Source: Polluticoccus soli
GTDB taxonomy: Bacteria; Bacteroidota; Bacteroidia; Chitinophagales; Chitinophagaceae
DNA length: 64,000 nt
Direction of reading: 5' to 3'
NCBI RefSeq assembly: GCF_029269745.1
Contig: NZ_JARJHT010000003.1
Location: 431,777-495,776 of the forward strand
The notes below the pieces were generated by a model. The model made no database searches. It had not been told where the DNA came from and was given only the letters and a program-made list of their open reading frames with translations. Position numbers and translations under genes: made by a program. This document shows, in pieces, positions 51,522 to 58,598 of this stretch (positions are counted from its first letter, which is position 1; each line of letters begins with the position of its first letter).

Positions 51522-52415
51522 ATGAAAGGGTTTATCAAATTGAGCTTACTGTCTGGCTGCCTGGTTATCGCTTTTAAAAGCAATGCTCAGCAAATCGCCA
51601 CCACGCCAGACACTACGCAGGGTGTAAAGGTCGCTGTGCCTGCCACTGCGAAAACAGCTGTTCCCAAGCCAACCGCAAAGCGTGTCGTAGTTAAGAAGCC
51701 CAAGCCCATCCGAACCGAGATGAGCGGCGGTCTGCGCCTGAACTCAAACGGCTGGGGCCTGTTCGTCGACAAAGGCTGGGTGAGGAGCGAAGAAAAGAAC
51801 CGCGATTATTTCTACAATATCAGGCTTGCCCAGATCGAACTGGACGAGGTGCGCCACCCTAAAGAAGTAAAGCGCAGCAACAACCCAAGCGATAACTCCC
51901 CAATGGCTTTCGCCTACGGCAAGATCAATAACTTCTACGCACTGAAGCTGGGTTACGGCGCCCGCAGGCTGATAGCAGGCAAGCCCGAACACGGTACGGT
52001 AGCCATTCACTGGGTATACCTTGGCGGCTTCAGTGCCGGTTTGGTAAAGCCATATTATCTCGAAGTACAATCTGTAAAGGGCGGCCAGGCCGGCCCGGTA
52101 GAGACCATCAAATACTCTGATTCCAATCAGCGCAAGTTCCTGGGGCTGCGCGAGGACAATGGTACAGCCAACTATATCATAGGTAGCGCAGGCTTTGGCA
52201 AAGGCCTTGGCGAGATCGGGTTCAACCCCGGCATACACCTCAAAACCGGCCTGCACTTCGACTTTGCACCGTCAAAGACCATGAAGATGGCCGTGGAAGC
52301 CGGTGTAAGCGGCGAGTTGTATGCTAAAAAAGTAGAATTGATGGCTTTGCAAAAAGCCTATCCATACACAGTAAGCGTGTACGCATCCTTCCAATTTGGC
52401 AAACGTTGGCAATGA
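51522..52415 (+). CDS. Outer-membrane beta-barrel protein of unknown function
   Basis: A signal peptide ([23 protein letters not shown]) is followed by an Ala/Lys/Pro-rich linker (about 30-65) and a region of alternating beta strands ('[17 protein letters not shown]', '[17 protein letters not shown]', '[19 protein letters not shown]'). It ends in '[14 protein letters not shown]', the usual aromatic end of an outer-membrane barrel. About ten strands are predicted. The protein is found in Bacteroidota and I know no function. Its end lies 19 bases before the lipA start codon; the two genes may be cotranscribed, but no link in function is visible. Confidence 0.65.
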   Translation: MKGFIKLSLLSGCLVIAFKSNAQQIATTPDTTQGVKVAVPATAKTAVPKPTAKRVVVKKPKPIRTEMSGGLRLNSNGWGLFVDKGWVRSEEKNRDYFYNIRLAQIELDEVRHPKEVKRSNNPSDNSPMAFAYGKINNFYALKLGYGARRLIAGKPEHGTVAIHWVYLGGFSAGLVKPYYLEVQSVKGGQAGPVETIKYSDSNQRKFLGLREDNGTANYIIGSAGFGKGLGEIGFNPGIHLKTGLHFDFAPSKTMKMAVEAGVSGELYAKKVELMALQKAYPYTVSVYASFQFGKRWQ

Positions 52416-52434
52416 TTGTAACTTGCATGCCATT

Positions 52435-53361
52435 ATGCAGGAGTTGCCAATTGTACAAGCAGAACCGACTACGGAAACCCGTGTGAAGAAGCCTAACTGG
52501 CTGCGTGTCAAGCTGCCTACGGGCGAGGGTTACCGCCACGTGCGCAACCTGGTGGATACCCACAAGCTGCACACGATCTGCGAAAGCGGCAACTGCCCTA
52601 ACATGGGCGAATGCTGGGGCGAGGGTACTGCAACCTTCATGATCCTCGGCAATATCTGCACCCGTTCCTGCGGCTTCTGCGCTGTAGCTACCGGCCGTCC
52701 TGAGCCTGTGGACTGGGACGAACCTCAACGCGTAGCCGAAGCCATTTACCTGATGAAGGTGAAGCACGCGGTGATCACATCGGTAGACCGCGACGAGCTG
52801 AAAGACGGTGGCTCCATCATCTGGGCCAATACCATCAAGGCTGTACGCTCACTCAATCCCGATACTACGCTTGAAACACTGATACCCGACTTTAAAGGCC
52901 AGTGGGAAAACCTGGAGCGCATCATCGAAGTAGCTCCTGAGGTTGTATCGCACAACATAGAAACGGTAGAGAACCTGACGCGCAAAGTGCGTATACAGGC
53001 CAAATACCACCGCAGTATGGAGGTGATCCGCAGGTTGAAAGACGGCGGCATGCGCACCAAGAGCGGTATCATGCTGGGCCTTGGCGAAAAACAGGAAGAA
53101 GTATTGCAAACCCTGCAGGACCTTGCCGACAACGGTTGTGACGTTGTGACCATAGGTCAGTACCTGCAGCCTACGCAAAAGCACTTGCCGGTAGTACGTT
53201 TCGTGCACCCTGACGAGTTTGCTTTCTACCGTGAAGAAGGCTATAAAATGGGCCTTGACTACGTTGAAAGCGGTCCGCTGGTACGTTCATCTTACCACAG
53301 CGAGCGCCACGTGTTTGCCGGCAAAGGTCGCGAAGCATGGATGGCCAGCAAACAAGCGTAA
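52435..53361 (+). CDS. lipA: Lipoyl synthase
   Basis: LipA inserts two sulfurs into octanoyl chains attached to E2 or GcvH proteins, using two 4Fe-4S clusters and radical SAM chemistry. The 308-residue protein has the auxiliary cluster motif [12 protein letters not shown] (Cys49, 54, 60) and the radical SAM motif CTRSCGFC (Cys75, 79, 82), with the C-terminal 'SSYHSER' serine ligand. The start at 52435 ([11 protein letters not shown]) fits the family; the open frame from 52396 is not conserved. It is the cofactor-forming enzyme for the SucB lipoyl domain encoded at 3.7 kb. Confidence 0.96.
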   Translation: MQELPIVQAEPTTETRVKKPNWLRVKLPTGEGYRHVRNLVDTHKLHTICESGNCPNMGECWGEGTATFMILGNICTRSCGFCAVATGRPEPVDWDEPQRVAEAIYLMKVKHAVITSVDRDELKDGGSIIWANTIKAVRSLNPDTTLETLIPDFKGQWENLERIIEVAPEVVSHNIETVENLTRKVRIQAKYHRSMEVIRRLKDGGMRTKSGIMLGLGEKQEEVLQTLQDLADNGCDVVTIGQYLQPTQKHLPVVRFVHPDEFAFYREEGYKMGLDYVESGPLVRSSYHSERHVFAGKGREAWMASKQA

Positions 53362-53389
53362 GGCAACTATTCTCGTAACCTTCTTTTTC

Positions 53390-53397
53390 TATATTTG
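53390..53397 (+). promoter_or_regulatory. -7 box of the GAF-domain gene
   Basis: TATATTTG is a full TAnnTTTG match, about 57 bases before the ATG at 53455. Confidence 0.5.
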
Positions 53398-53454
53398 TAC
53401 TGTAGCCGGTGCGCCCGATAAAAGGTCGCCATACCCGGCAGCGATCAGTACGAT

Positions 53455-54168
53455 ATGCGTACACGACACCGTAACCAGTTTATAGAGACCAACGACAAGG
53501 AACTGCAACGATCTATCCGCAGCGACTCGTTGCTGGCCGAAATAACAGCTGTCATTAGCCACAACAGCTCGTCGATAAAGCAACTAAGCGATGCCGCGCT
53601 GGCCTGCCTGCTACGGCAGTTTGAATGTTGCTACGGAGCTGTGCTGATGCACGATACTGAACGCGATGTTCTAGAGCTGGTATCTGAACTGGGAGGAGAT
53701 ACCTCTAACCCGCGCGCAGTCACCATCAAACCCAGCGAAACGATCACCGGCAACGTATTCTCGCTTGGCGAGACCAAATACCTCAAAGAGGTTCCGGGCG
53801 GATATGCGTACAATATCAAGTCAGGAGCGGGCAGCCTTTCGGCGTCTCACATACTCATCATTCCCCTGAAATTCAACAACACCACAGCTGGTGTAGTAGA
53901 ACTGGCTTCTTTCAGCGCTTTTCATGAAGATGATATTGCTATAGCGGAACGCTTGTGCAGGGCGATGGCGGCCAATGCCATCAACCTGAGGACGACCTTT
54001 GAAAATGCCAGGCTGGTAGAAAAGCTGAAGCTGGTGCAACAGAAAAGCGCCATTCGCATGGAAGAACAGTATGCATCGATGCAGCGCCTGATGAACGAGA
54101 TCATTGAACGACATAAAAAACGCGAGCAGGAACTGCTGGACGAAATAGAAAAACTGAAACAGAAATAG
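53455..54168 (+). CDS. GAF-domain protein with C-terminal coiled coil
   Basis: The 237-residue cytoplasmic protein has one GAF domain (about 30-180, with 'FECCYGAVLMHDTERDVLEL', 'KPSETITGNVFSLGETKYL', 'LIIPLKFNNTTAGVVELASF'). A long charged coiled coil follows (about 185-237, 'EEQYASMQRLMNEIIERHKK', 'REQELLDEIEKLKQK'). No kinase or cyclase domain is attached, so it is likely a scaffold or sensor that signals by dimerisation. It is followed after seven bases by the STAS-like gene in the same orientation; together they look like a two-gene signalling unit. The start ATG 53455 is preceded by a -7 box. Confidence 0.72.
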   Translation: MRTRHRNQFIETNDKELQRSIRSDSLLAEITAVISHNSSSIKQLSDAALACLLRQFECCYGAVLMHDTERDVLELVSELGGDTSNPRAVTIKPSETITGNVFSLGETKYLKEVPGGYAYNIKSGAGSLSASHILIIPLKFNNTTAGVVELASFSAFHEDDIAIAERLCRAMAANAINLRTTFENARLVEKLKLVQQKSAIRMEEQYASMQRLMNEIIERHKKREQELLDEIEKLKQK

Positions 54169-54175
54169 AACCAAT

Positions 54176-54616
54176 ATGCAAAAGCTAGCCGAACTGAAAA
54201 ATGAGCTTGACGAAATATACTACGAGCTGTTTTACAATGAACAGAAGCACTACCTCTATGCTAACTGGATAGGCTTTTCCAGCAGTCAGGATATAGTGGA
54301 TGGTGCTACGGTATTGATGCATTGGCTGGAACAAAACCGCGACAAAAACGTGAGCTGCTATATCAACGACAACCGCCAGTTTAAAGGTACCTGGGGTGTG
54401 GAGATGCAATGGGTAACCGAAGTATGGACTCCGGCAGTGTACAACAGCGGTCTGCGTTACTGTGCATTGGTATTGAGCCAGGACATATTTGCGCAGATGG
54501 CAGCAGCAGCATTCGACGAAGCATCAGCAGAGGTTGGCAAGTTAACTACCCGCATGTTCAATACGTTTGAAGAAGCGGAGAAATGGGTGGATGAAAAAAA
54601 TCGCGTGAACGTATAA
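54176..54616 (+). CDS. STAS/SpoIIAA-like protein of unknown function
   Basis: The 146-residue protein has the alternating pattern 'YANWIGFSSSQDIVDGATVL', 'NVSCYINDNRQFKGTWGVEM', 'RYCALVLSQDIFAQMAAAAF', and 'RMFNTFEEAEKWVDE', which resembles the SpoIIAA/STAS-like proteins seen in Bacteroidota. No phosphorylatable serine is obvious in the usual loop. It follows the GAF gene closely and precedes a tRNA-like region and a terminator. The STAS resemblance is a fold-level guess; the operon link to a GAF protein supports signalling. Confidence 0.5.
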   Translation: MQKLAELKNELDEIYYELFYNEQKHYLYANWIGFSSSQDIVDGATVLMHWLEQNRDKNVSCYINDNRQFKGTWGVEMQWVTEVWTPAVYNSGLRYCALVLSQDIFAQMAAAAFDEASAEVGKLTTRMFNTFEEAEKWVDEKNRVNV

Positions 54617-54623
54617 CCGGTTT

Positions 54624-54719
54624 CGGGATGTAGCCCCGCCCGCTGGCGGGACGATTCGTTCGGGACGAAGATGCCGCTGGTTCGAACTCCTCCCAGCGAA
54701 GCTAATCCAGTCATCCCGA
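54624..54719 (+). other. tRNA-Pro(CGG)-like relic with insertion in the T loop
   Basis: Bases 54624-54630 (CGGGATG) pair with 54712-54718 (CATCCCG) as a 7-bp acceptor stem with discriminator A. The anticodon arm TTCG-TTCGGGA-CGAA (54655-54669) has anticodon CGG. The T arm starts CGCTGGTTCGAA and ends AATCCAGTC, but 19 bases (54687-54705) are inserted where the T loop should close. The D arm is altered and about two bases longer. Together this reads as a broken proline tRNA or a tRNA-derived repeat. It lies in the 3' untranslated region of the GAF/STAS-like pair. Confidence 0.5.
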
Positions 54720-54730
54720 CGTATCGAGAG

Positions 54731-54769
54731 CGGAGAAATATCGGAAGCTGTTTCTCCGTTTTGTTTTTA
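54731..54769 (+). terminator. Terminator of the GAF/STAS-like unit
   Basis: CGGAGAAA (54731-54738) and TTTCTCCG (54751-54758) form a stem with a 12-base loop and a following GTTTTGTTTTT run. Confidence 0.75.
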
Positions 54770-55303
54770 TCAACTCTTGCCTATCTCCTCTTCCAGCAAT
54801 TTCATTATCGCTCCCATGGCAGCGCGACATTCCTCCTGCGATCTGATGGCCTTTGCATATTTCACCCGCGAATCCATTCCCACTATGACCAACACGCAAG
54901 CGTTATTGCAGTCGCCAAGGCTCCATTCTTTTGCAAGCGCCTTGTTCTCATCAAACAAGATCACAGAACCAGGCGATTGTTTCTCCTTCTGCCTGACGCT
55001 GATCTTCATAGCCGAATTAGGCACCCAGGTGTCTTTACAATTGATCACCCCTACCCCGATGAATTTATCCTTGGGCAGCTTCCTCTTTTCCATCGCTTCG
55101 GAAAGCGGGTTTATCACATCTTTGGCATCAGGGTCTGTATAGAATACGGCAGTGACCTTATGGCCCAATGGGAGATTTTGTTTATTCCCTCTTGCATCCA
55201 GCAGGTCAATGTTTATAGCCATCCGACCGGGATTCACTATATGCTGCGCACCAGCATCGATCAAAACTCCACACAACAAAGCCGACAGAAATATTCTTTT
55301 CAT
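54770..55303 (-). CDS. Secreted YtfJ-like thioredoxin-fold protein
   Basis: The 177-residue protein has a signal peptide (MKRIFLSALLCGVLIDAGAQ) and a core resembling YtfJ: 'GHKVTAVFYTDPDAKDVINP', 'KFIGVGVINCKDTWVPNSAM', 'PGSVILFDENKALAKEWSL'. The fold is thioredoxin-like, without the CXXC pair; two cysteines (in 'GVINCKD' and 'LGDCNNAC') might still form disulfides. The function is unknown. It converges on the GAF/STAS-like unit, whose terminator borders its stop. Confidence 0.55.
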   Translation of the reverse strand: MKRIFLSALLCGVLIDAGAQHIVNPGRMAINIDLLDARGNKQNLPLGHKVTAVFYTDPDAKDVINPLSEAMEKRKLPKDKFIGVGVINCKDTWVPNSAMKISVRQKEKQSPGSVILFDENKALAKEWSLGDCNNACVLVIVGMDSRVKYAKAIRSQEECRAAMGAIMKLLEEEIGKS

Positions 55304-55373
55304 CTTTCAATAGTAATTGGAAGGATTACATTCTGGAAAATTAACACTTACTCGCGAGATGACAAGCATATTA

Positions 55374-56270
55374 TCACAACCACTTCCTCCGCTTAAACCA
55401 TTGAAATATAAGCACTGTGACTGCTATCATCAGGGCGATGACCCCTGGGTATCCAAGTTTCCAGCCTAGTTCGGGCATAAAATGGAAGTTCATACCGTAC
55501 ACACCTACAATGAACGTAAGCGGCAGGAAGAATACGGAGAAGATGGTCAGCACGCGGATGATCTCATTGGTACGTTGCGAGGCTGCGGCGAAGTATACGT
55601 TCAGCAGCTGGTGAATGTCCTCGGAGAGCACGTCGAACATGTGCTGCAGCTTTACATATTCATCACGCGTATCGCGGGTGTCTACGTTGCCGGTTTCTGA
55701 GTCTACAAAATCGATGATCTCGTACGAGAGTATCAGCATACGCCGCACCAGGTCTATCCTCCGTTTCAGATGATACAGTCCTTTAAGCATCGATATCTTC
55801 TTGGGCCGAAGGAACACCACTTCTTCGTAATGATCTACCGTTCGCGACAGGCCATCTAAAGGCCGCTGATAGGTAACAAGGGATGAGTAAAGTATCTGGT
55901 TCAGTAATTGGGCCGAAGACCGGCACCTATTAGATGCCACCTGCCGGCCAAGAGCGAGCATAAACGGCTGTTCGTCCTTATGGACAGTGATGATAAACTT
56001 CTCGGCAAAGAATATGGCTATTTTATCGGTCAGCTCCAACATGCTGTCTGCATTCTTACTGCCTGCATCCACATGTATCCGGAAGATAATGAACGAGCAA
56101 CCATCCATCTTTTCGTACTTGGGCAGGTGTCCCGGTTGCAGGCAGTCGTTGATCTGTGCAGGATGTAACCAATACCTCCGGGCCAGCACGTCTAACTGTT
56201 CCCTTGTCGGGTCCGAGATATCGTACCAGTCAAAGCCATGTTCCTGTATGTTGCTGAGCTGTTTGGTCAT
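55374..56270 (-). CDS. corA: CorA-type magnesium/divalent cation transporter
   Basis: The 298-residue protein consists of an N-terminal cytoplasmic funnel (about 1-235) and two membrane helices near the C-terminus. The pore signature GMN is present in 'IVGVYGMNFHFMPELG' (about 257-272). The charged tail 'FQWFKRRKWL' completes the family pattern. CorA pentamers import magnesium and sometimes cobalt. The length is normal. It is followed downstream by the YtfJ-like gene after 70 bases; it is preceded by the rhomboid gene 31 bases upstream in the same orientation, so the two are probably cotranscribed. Confidence 0.9.
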   Translation of the reverse strand: MTKQLSNIQEHGFDWYDISDPTREQLDVLARRYWLHPAQINDCLQPGHLPKYEKMDGCSFIIFRIHVDAGSKNADSMLELTDKIAIFFAEKFIITVHKDEQPFMLALGRQVASNRCRSSAQLLNQILYSSLVTYQRPLDGLSRTVDHYEEVVFLRPKKISMLKGLYHLKRRIDLVRRMLILSYEIIDFVDSETGNVDTRDTRDEYVKLQHMFDVLSEDIHQLLNVYFAAASQRTNEIIRVLTIFSVFFLPLTFIVGVYGMNFHFMPELGWKLGYPGVIALMIAVTVLIFQWFKRRKWL

Positions 56271-56301
56271 AGCGTGTTTCTATCAACGCTCGCCTGTTTA
56301 G

Positions 56302-57060
56302 CTACAAAAATCGTCGCACGGTCACTTTGGGTCGTTTCCTTACAAAGCGTTTTACTAATAACAACCCGGCGATAAACCCACCTATATGAGCGCCGTAAGC
56401 TACCCCGCCAGCTTCTTCTCCCCCCAGCGAGCCCAACCCGTTCAATACCTGGAATACAAACCACAGCCCTACTACGATAAAGGCCGGTACAGTGACGATA
56501 AAAAACAATATCCAAACGTGCACACCCCTGCGCGGATGCAACAGAATGTATCCGCCCAATACAGCCGAGATAGCACCTGAGGCCCCTAACGAAGGTGTCA
56601 AAAGGCTTTGGCCAACGAACACAGCACTGAAGACGTGCGCAAGCCCTGCAAGAACGCCGCAGATCATATAGAACCAGAGGTATCGGCTATGTCCCATTTC
56701 ATCTTCCAGGTTGTCGCCGAATATCCAGAGGAACATCATGTTGCCCAGCAGGTGCGCCAGTCCCCCGTGCATGAACATGGAAGTGACCAGCGTGAGAAAT
56801 ACAGGGATGGGAGTTCGTTGCAGTCCCGGCAACTGGAAGGTCTCGCCAGTATAAGGGTCTTTCATCAGCTTGCTGCCGGTTACAATATCGGTACCGGATA
56901 ATATTTCACCGGGCACGGTAGCATAGGCAAAAGTGAAACCAAGATTACGTCCCCAGTTCTGGAAGTAGATGAACACCAATATGTTGACAGCGATAAGCAG
57001 GTAGTTGACCCAGGGTGTGGTGCGTCTATCCCTGTTATCGTCGCCTATGGGTAGCAGCAT
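56302..57060 (-). CDS. Rhomboid-family intramembrane serine protease
   Basis: Rhomboids cleave membrane proteins inside the bilayer. The 252-residue protein has six membrane helices with the catalytic serine in GASGA (Ser161) and the histidine in 'AYGAHIGGFIAG' (His225). The oxyanion region is 'HGGLAHLLGNMMFLWIFGDN' (98-117, Asn107). The N-terminal loop between TM1 and TM2 is long. The substrate cannot be deduced. Gene order TPR - rhomboid - CorA on the minus strand suggests a small operon. Confidence 0.92.
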   Translation of the reverse strand: MLLPIGDDNRDRRTTPWVNYLLIAVNILVFIYFQNWGRNLGFTFAYATVPGEILSGTDIVTGSKLMKDPYTGETFQLPGLQRTPIPVFLTLVTSMFMHGGLAHLLGNMMFLWIFGDNLEDEMGHSRYLWFYMICGVLAGLAHVFSAVFVGQSLLTPSLGASGAISAVLGGYILLHPRRGVHVWILFFIVTVPAFIVVGLWFVFQVLNGLGSLGGEEAGGVAYGAHIGGFIAGLLLVKRFVRKRPKVTVRRFL

Positions 57061-57100
57061 GTTTTTCCCAAACCTACCACAAACTTTATTCCATATAAAG

Positions 57101-57126
57101 CAGGGTAAGGCAAAAGCCTTACCCTG
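57101..57126 (-). terminator. Hairpin at the end of the TPR gene
   Basis: CAGGGTAAGGC-AAAA-GCCTTACCCTG is an 11-bp stem that contains the stop codon of the TPR gene. The U tract is weak (CTTTAT), so it may slow or pause rather than end transcription. Confidence 0.55.
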
Positions 57127-57640
57127 TGAGGATGATATTGATCGGCGCAGTGTATTCTTTTATGCGCTTGTCTTTGGTTTGCAGGCGCTCTATTTCTTCC
57201 TCGTAACGCTTATGGCACTCCGTGGTCTGGCTATGCCTGATGGCTTCTTTCAGACTATCTGTAGCCTGCTTATAGTCACCCTGCTTTTCGTGCAGTATGG
57301 CTTTAAAGTAGAGCATCTTGGGCCTGTCGATACCGGGCACCTTCAATGCCCTCAGGATGATGTCCTCAGCCTTAGGCAGCTCGTTCAACCATAGTAACAG
57401 GTGTGTATAGGCATAATAAGTGTCTACGTAGAGCTCATCACTGTACAGCGAGGTCTCGAAACATTCTCGCGCCGGCTCAAATTGCCTGAGGTCACGGTGG
57501 TAAATTTTACCCATCAGTGTCAGCAATCCGGGGTGCATATCATCGGTCGACAACCCGTATTCCAACGCCTCGAGCACTGCCTCCAGGTCGTAGGGATAGT
57601 TGTCGTTAGCTTTTAAAAAGTATTTATCAGCAGCTGTCAT
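57119..57640 (-). CDS. TPR-repeat protein
   Basis: The 173-residue protein is built of about four TPR helices pairs: 'DLEAVLEALEYGLSTDDMHP', 'LTLMGKIYHRDLRQFEPARE', 'YYAYTHLLLWLNELPKAEDI' and 'LYFKAILHEKQGDYKQATDS'. It has no signal peptide and should be a cytoplasmic adaptor. No specific partner is known. It begins 43 bases downstream of a possible small minus-strand transcript that ends near 57690. The start is ATG 57640. Confidence 0.7.
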   Translation of the reverse strand: MTAADKYFLKANDNYPYDLEAVLEALEYGLSTDDMHPGLLTLMGKIYHRDLRQFEPARECFETSLYSDELYVDTYYAYTHLLLWLNELPKAEDIILRALKVPGIDRPKMLYFKAILHEKQGDYKQATDSLKEAIRHSQTTECHKRYEEEIERLQTKDKRIKEYTAPINIILTG

Positions 57641-57689
57641 AGCTGTTAGTTGTTTTAACGTTGATCGAATAAAAAATTGTAAGTAAAAA

Positions 57690-57708
57690 TGCCTGCGGGC
57701 TAAGCCCG
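57690..57708 (-). terminator. Short GC hairpin with T run, end of the small transcript
   Basis: On the minus strand CGGGC-TTA-GCCCG is followed by CAGGCATTTTT. The stem can be extended with CTG/CAG across a bulge. Confidence 0.45.
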
Positions 57709-57733
57709 GAGCAGATTGCAGACGTTAAGGCAG

Positions 57734-57814
57734 CTAGCTGAAATACGTATACAAGGCCTGCCCCTCTATGTGAATAGAGCGCAGCTGCAGCAGGTATGAA
57801 CTTAGTTTGCGCAT
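57734..57814 (-). CDS. Possible 26-residue peptide
   Basis: This frame reads MRKLSSYLLQLRSIHIEGQA then LYTYFS, followed by TAG (57734-57736). It starts 25 bases after a TACCTTTG box (57839-57846) and ends 26 bases before a small terminator, so it sits inside a defined transcript. It is amphipathic rather than a membrane helix. It may be a leader peptide, a small protein or a chance frame in a noncoding RNA. No Shine-Dalgarno-like sequence precedes it. Confidence 0.3.
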   Translation of the reverse strand: MRKLSSYLLQLRSIHIEGQALYTYFS

Positions 57815-57838
57815 GTTGCCTTGTTTAGAATTGGAGGA

Positions 57839-57846
57839 CAAAGGTA
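57839..57846 (-). promoter_or_regulatory. -7 box of a small minus-strand transcript
   Basis: The minus-strand sequence TACCTTTG matches TAnnTTTG. The implied transcript (about 57832 to 57685) would be about 150 bases. No -33 element was found. Confidence 0.4.
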
Positions 57847-58060
57847 GGAGTTTTTGTAAAAAGTGCGCCTTCCGTAGAGAAAACCGGGCTGTTGGTACGT
57901 TTTTCTTAGGTAGCCGGAGAGATGTGTTATTGACATTTTTCCCACATTTTCCCTAGGGACTTGTACAACTTAACAGGGAAATATGTAATTTAAATCCCGG
58001 AAACCCGGGTAAAACCGGACGAAACGAAAATTATTTTTAACCCATAAAAATTGAACAATT

Positions 58061-58540
58061 ATGGCAACTGCCAAGAAGGCTGTGAAAAAAGCAGTCGTAA
58101 AAAAGGCTGTAAAAAAAGCAGCCGTTAAGAAGGCCGTGAAAAAAGCAGTCGTTAAAAAGGCTGTGAAAAAAGCAGCCGTTAAAAAGGCCGTGAAAAAAGC
58201 AGTCGTTAAAAAGGCTGTAAAGAAAGCAGTCGTTAAAAAGGCTGTGAAGAAAGCAGTCGTTAAAAAGGCAGCTGCTAAGAAGAAATCTACAAGGAAACCA
58301 AATGCTGCGTTCATGGCTCCACTTACAGTAAGCCCGGCGCTAGCTGAAGTGATCGGTACTAGCTCTGCTGCACGTACTGAGATCGTGAAGAAAATATGGG
58401 AATACATCCGCAAGCATGGTCTGCAAGACAGCAAAAACCGCAGGATGATCAACGCAGATGCCAGGCTGCGTCCTATCTTCGGTAAAGACCAGATCTCAAT
58501 GTTTGAGCTGGCTAAAGTTGTAAACAAACAAGTAAAGTAG
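58061..58540 (+). CDS. Lysine-repeat (histone-H1-like) protein with SWIB/MDM2 domain
   Basis: The first 80 residues consist of about seven tandem nine-residue units (VKKAVKKAV / VKKAVKKAA), each 27 bases long in DNA. They give a highly basic histone H1-like tail. The rest (about 85-157) is a SWIB/MDM2 domain: 'LAEVIGTSSAARTEIVKKIW', 'YIRKHGLQDSKNRRMINADA', 'RLRPIFGKDQISMFELAKVV'. The protein probably binds DNA through the tail and folds or bridges through the SWIB domain, as a nucleoid protein. The upstream 420 bases contain the small transcript on the minus strand; I see no obvious TAnnTTTG promoter for this gene. A bidirectional terminator follows. Confidence 0.85.
   Translation: MATAKKAVKKAVVKKAVKKAAVKKAVKKAVVKKAVKKAAVKKAVKKAVVKKAVKKAVVKKAVKKAVVKKAAAKKKSTRKPNAAFMAPLTVSPALAEVIGTSSAARTEIVKKIWEYIRKHGLQDSKNRRMINADARLRPIFGKDQISMFELAKVVNKQVK
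58073..58280 (+). repeat. 27-bp coding tandem repeat
   Basis: The AAAAAGGCTGTGAAAAAAGC-type unit repeats about seven times with small changes, and encodes the VKKAVKKA(V/A) units. Confidence 0.8.
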
Positions 58541-58557
58541 TTCTTACTACAACTATA

Positions 58558-58587
58558 TAAAAAGCCCGGCTTATCCGGGCTTTTTTA
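58558..58587. terminator. Bidirectional terminator
   Basis: The stem AAAGCCCGG-CTTAT-CCGGGCTTT (58561-58583) has T runs on both sides. It separates the SWIB gene from LigD. Confidence 0.85.
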
Positions 58588-58598
58588 TTTATTTTAAT

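Noticed and set aside
57734..57848. 6S RNA
   Set aside because: No long closing stem with a central bubble could be drawn; only a promoter, a small frame and a terminator are visible.
58061..58280. CRISPR-like array at the 27-bp repeat
   Set aside because: The repeats are contiguous without spacers and are in frame within a lysine-rich protein.
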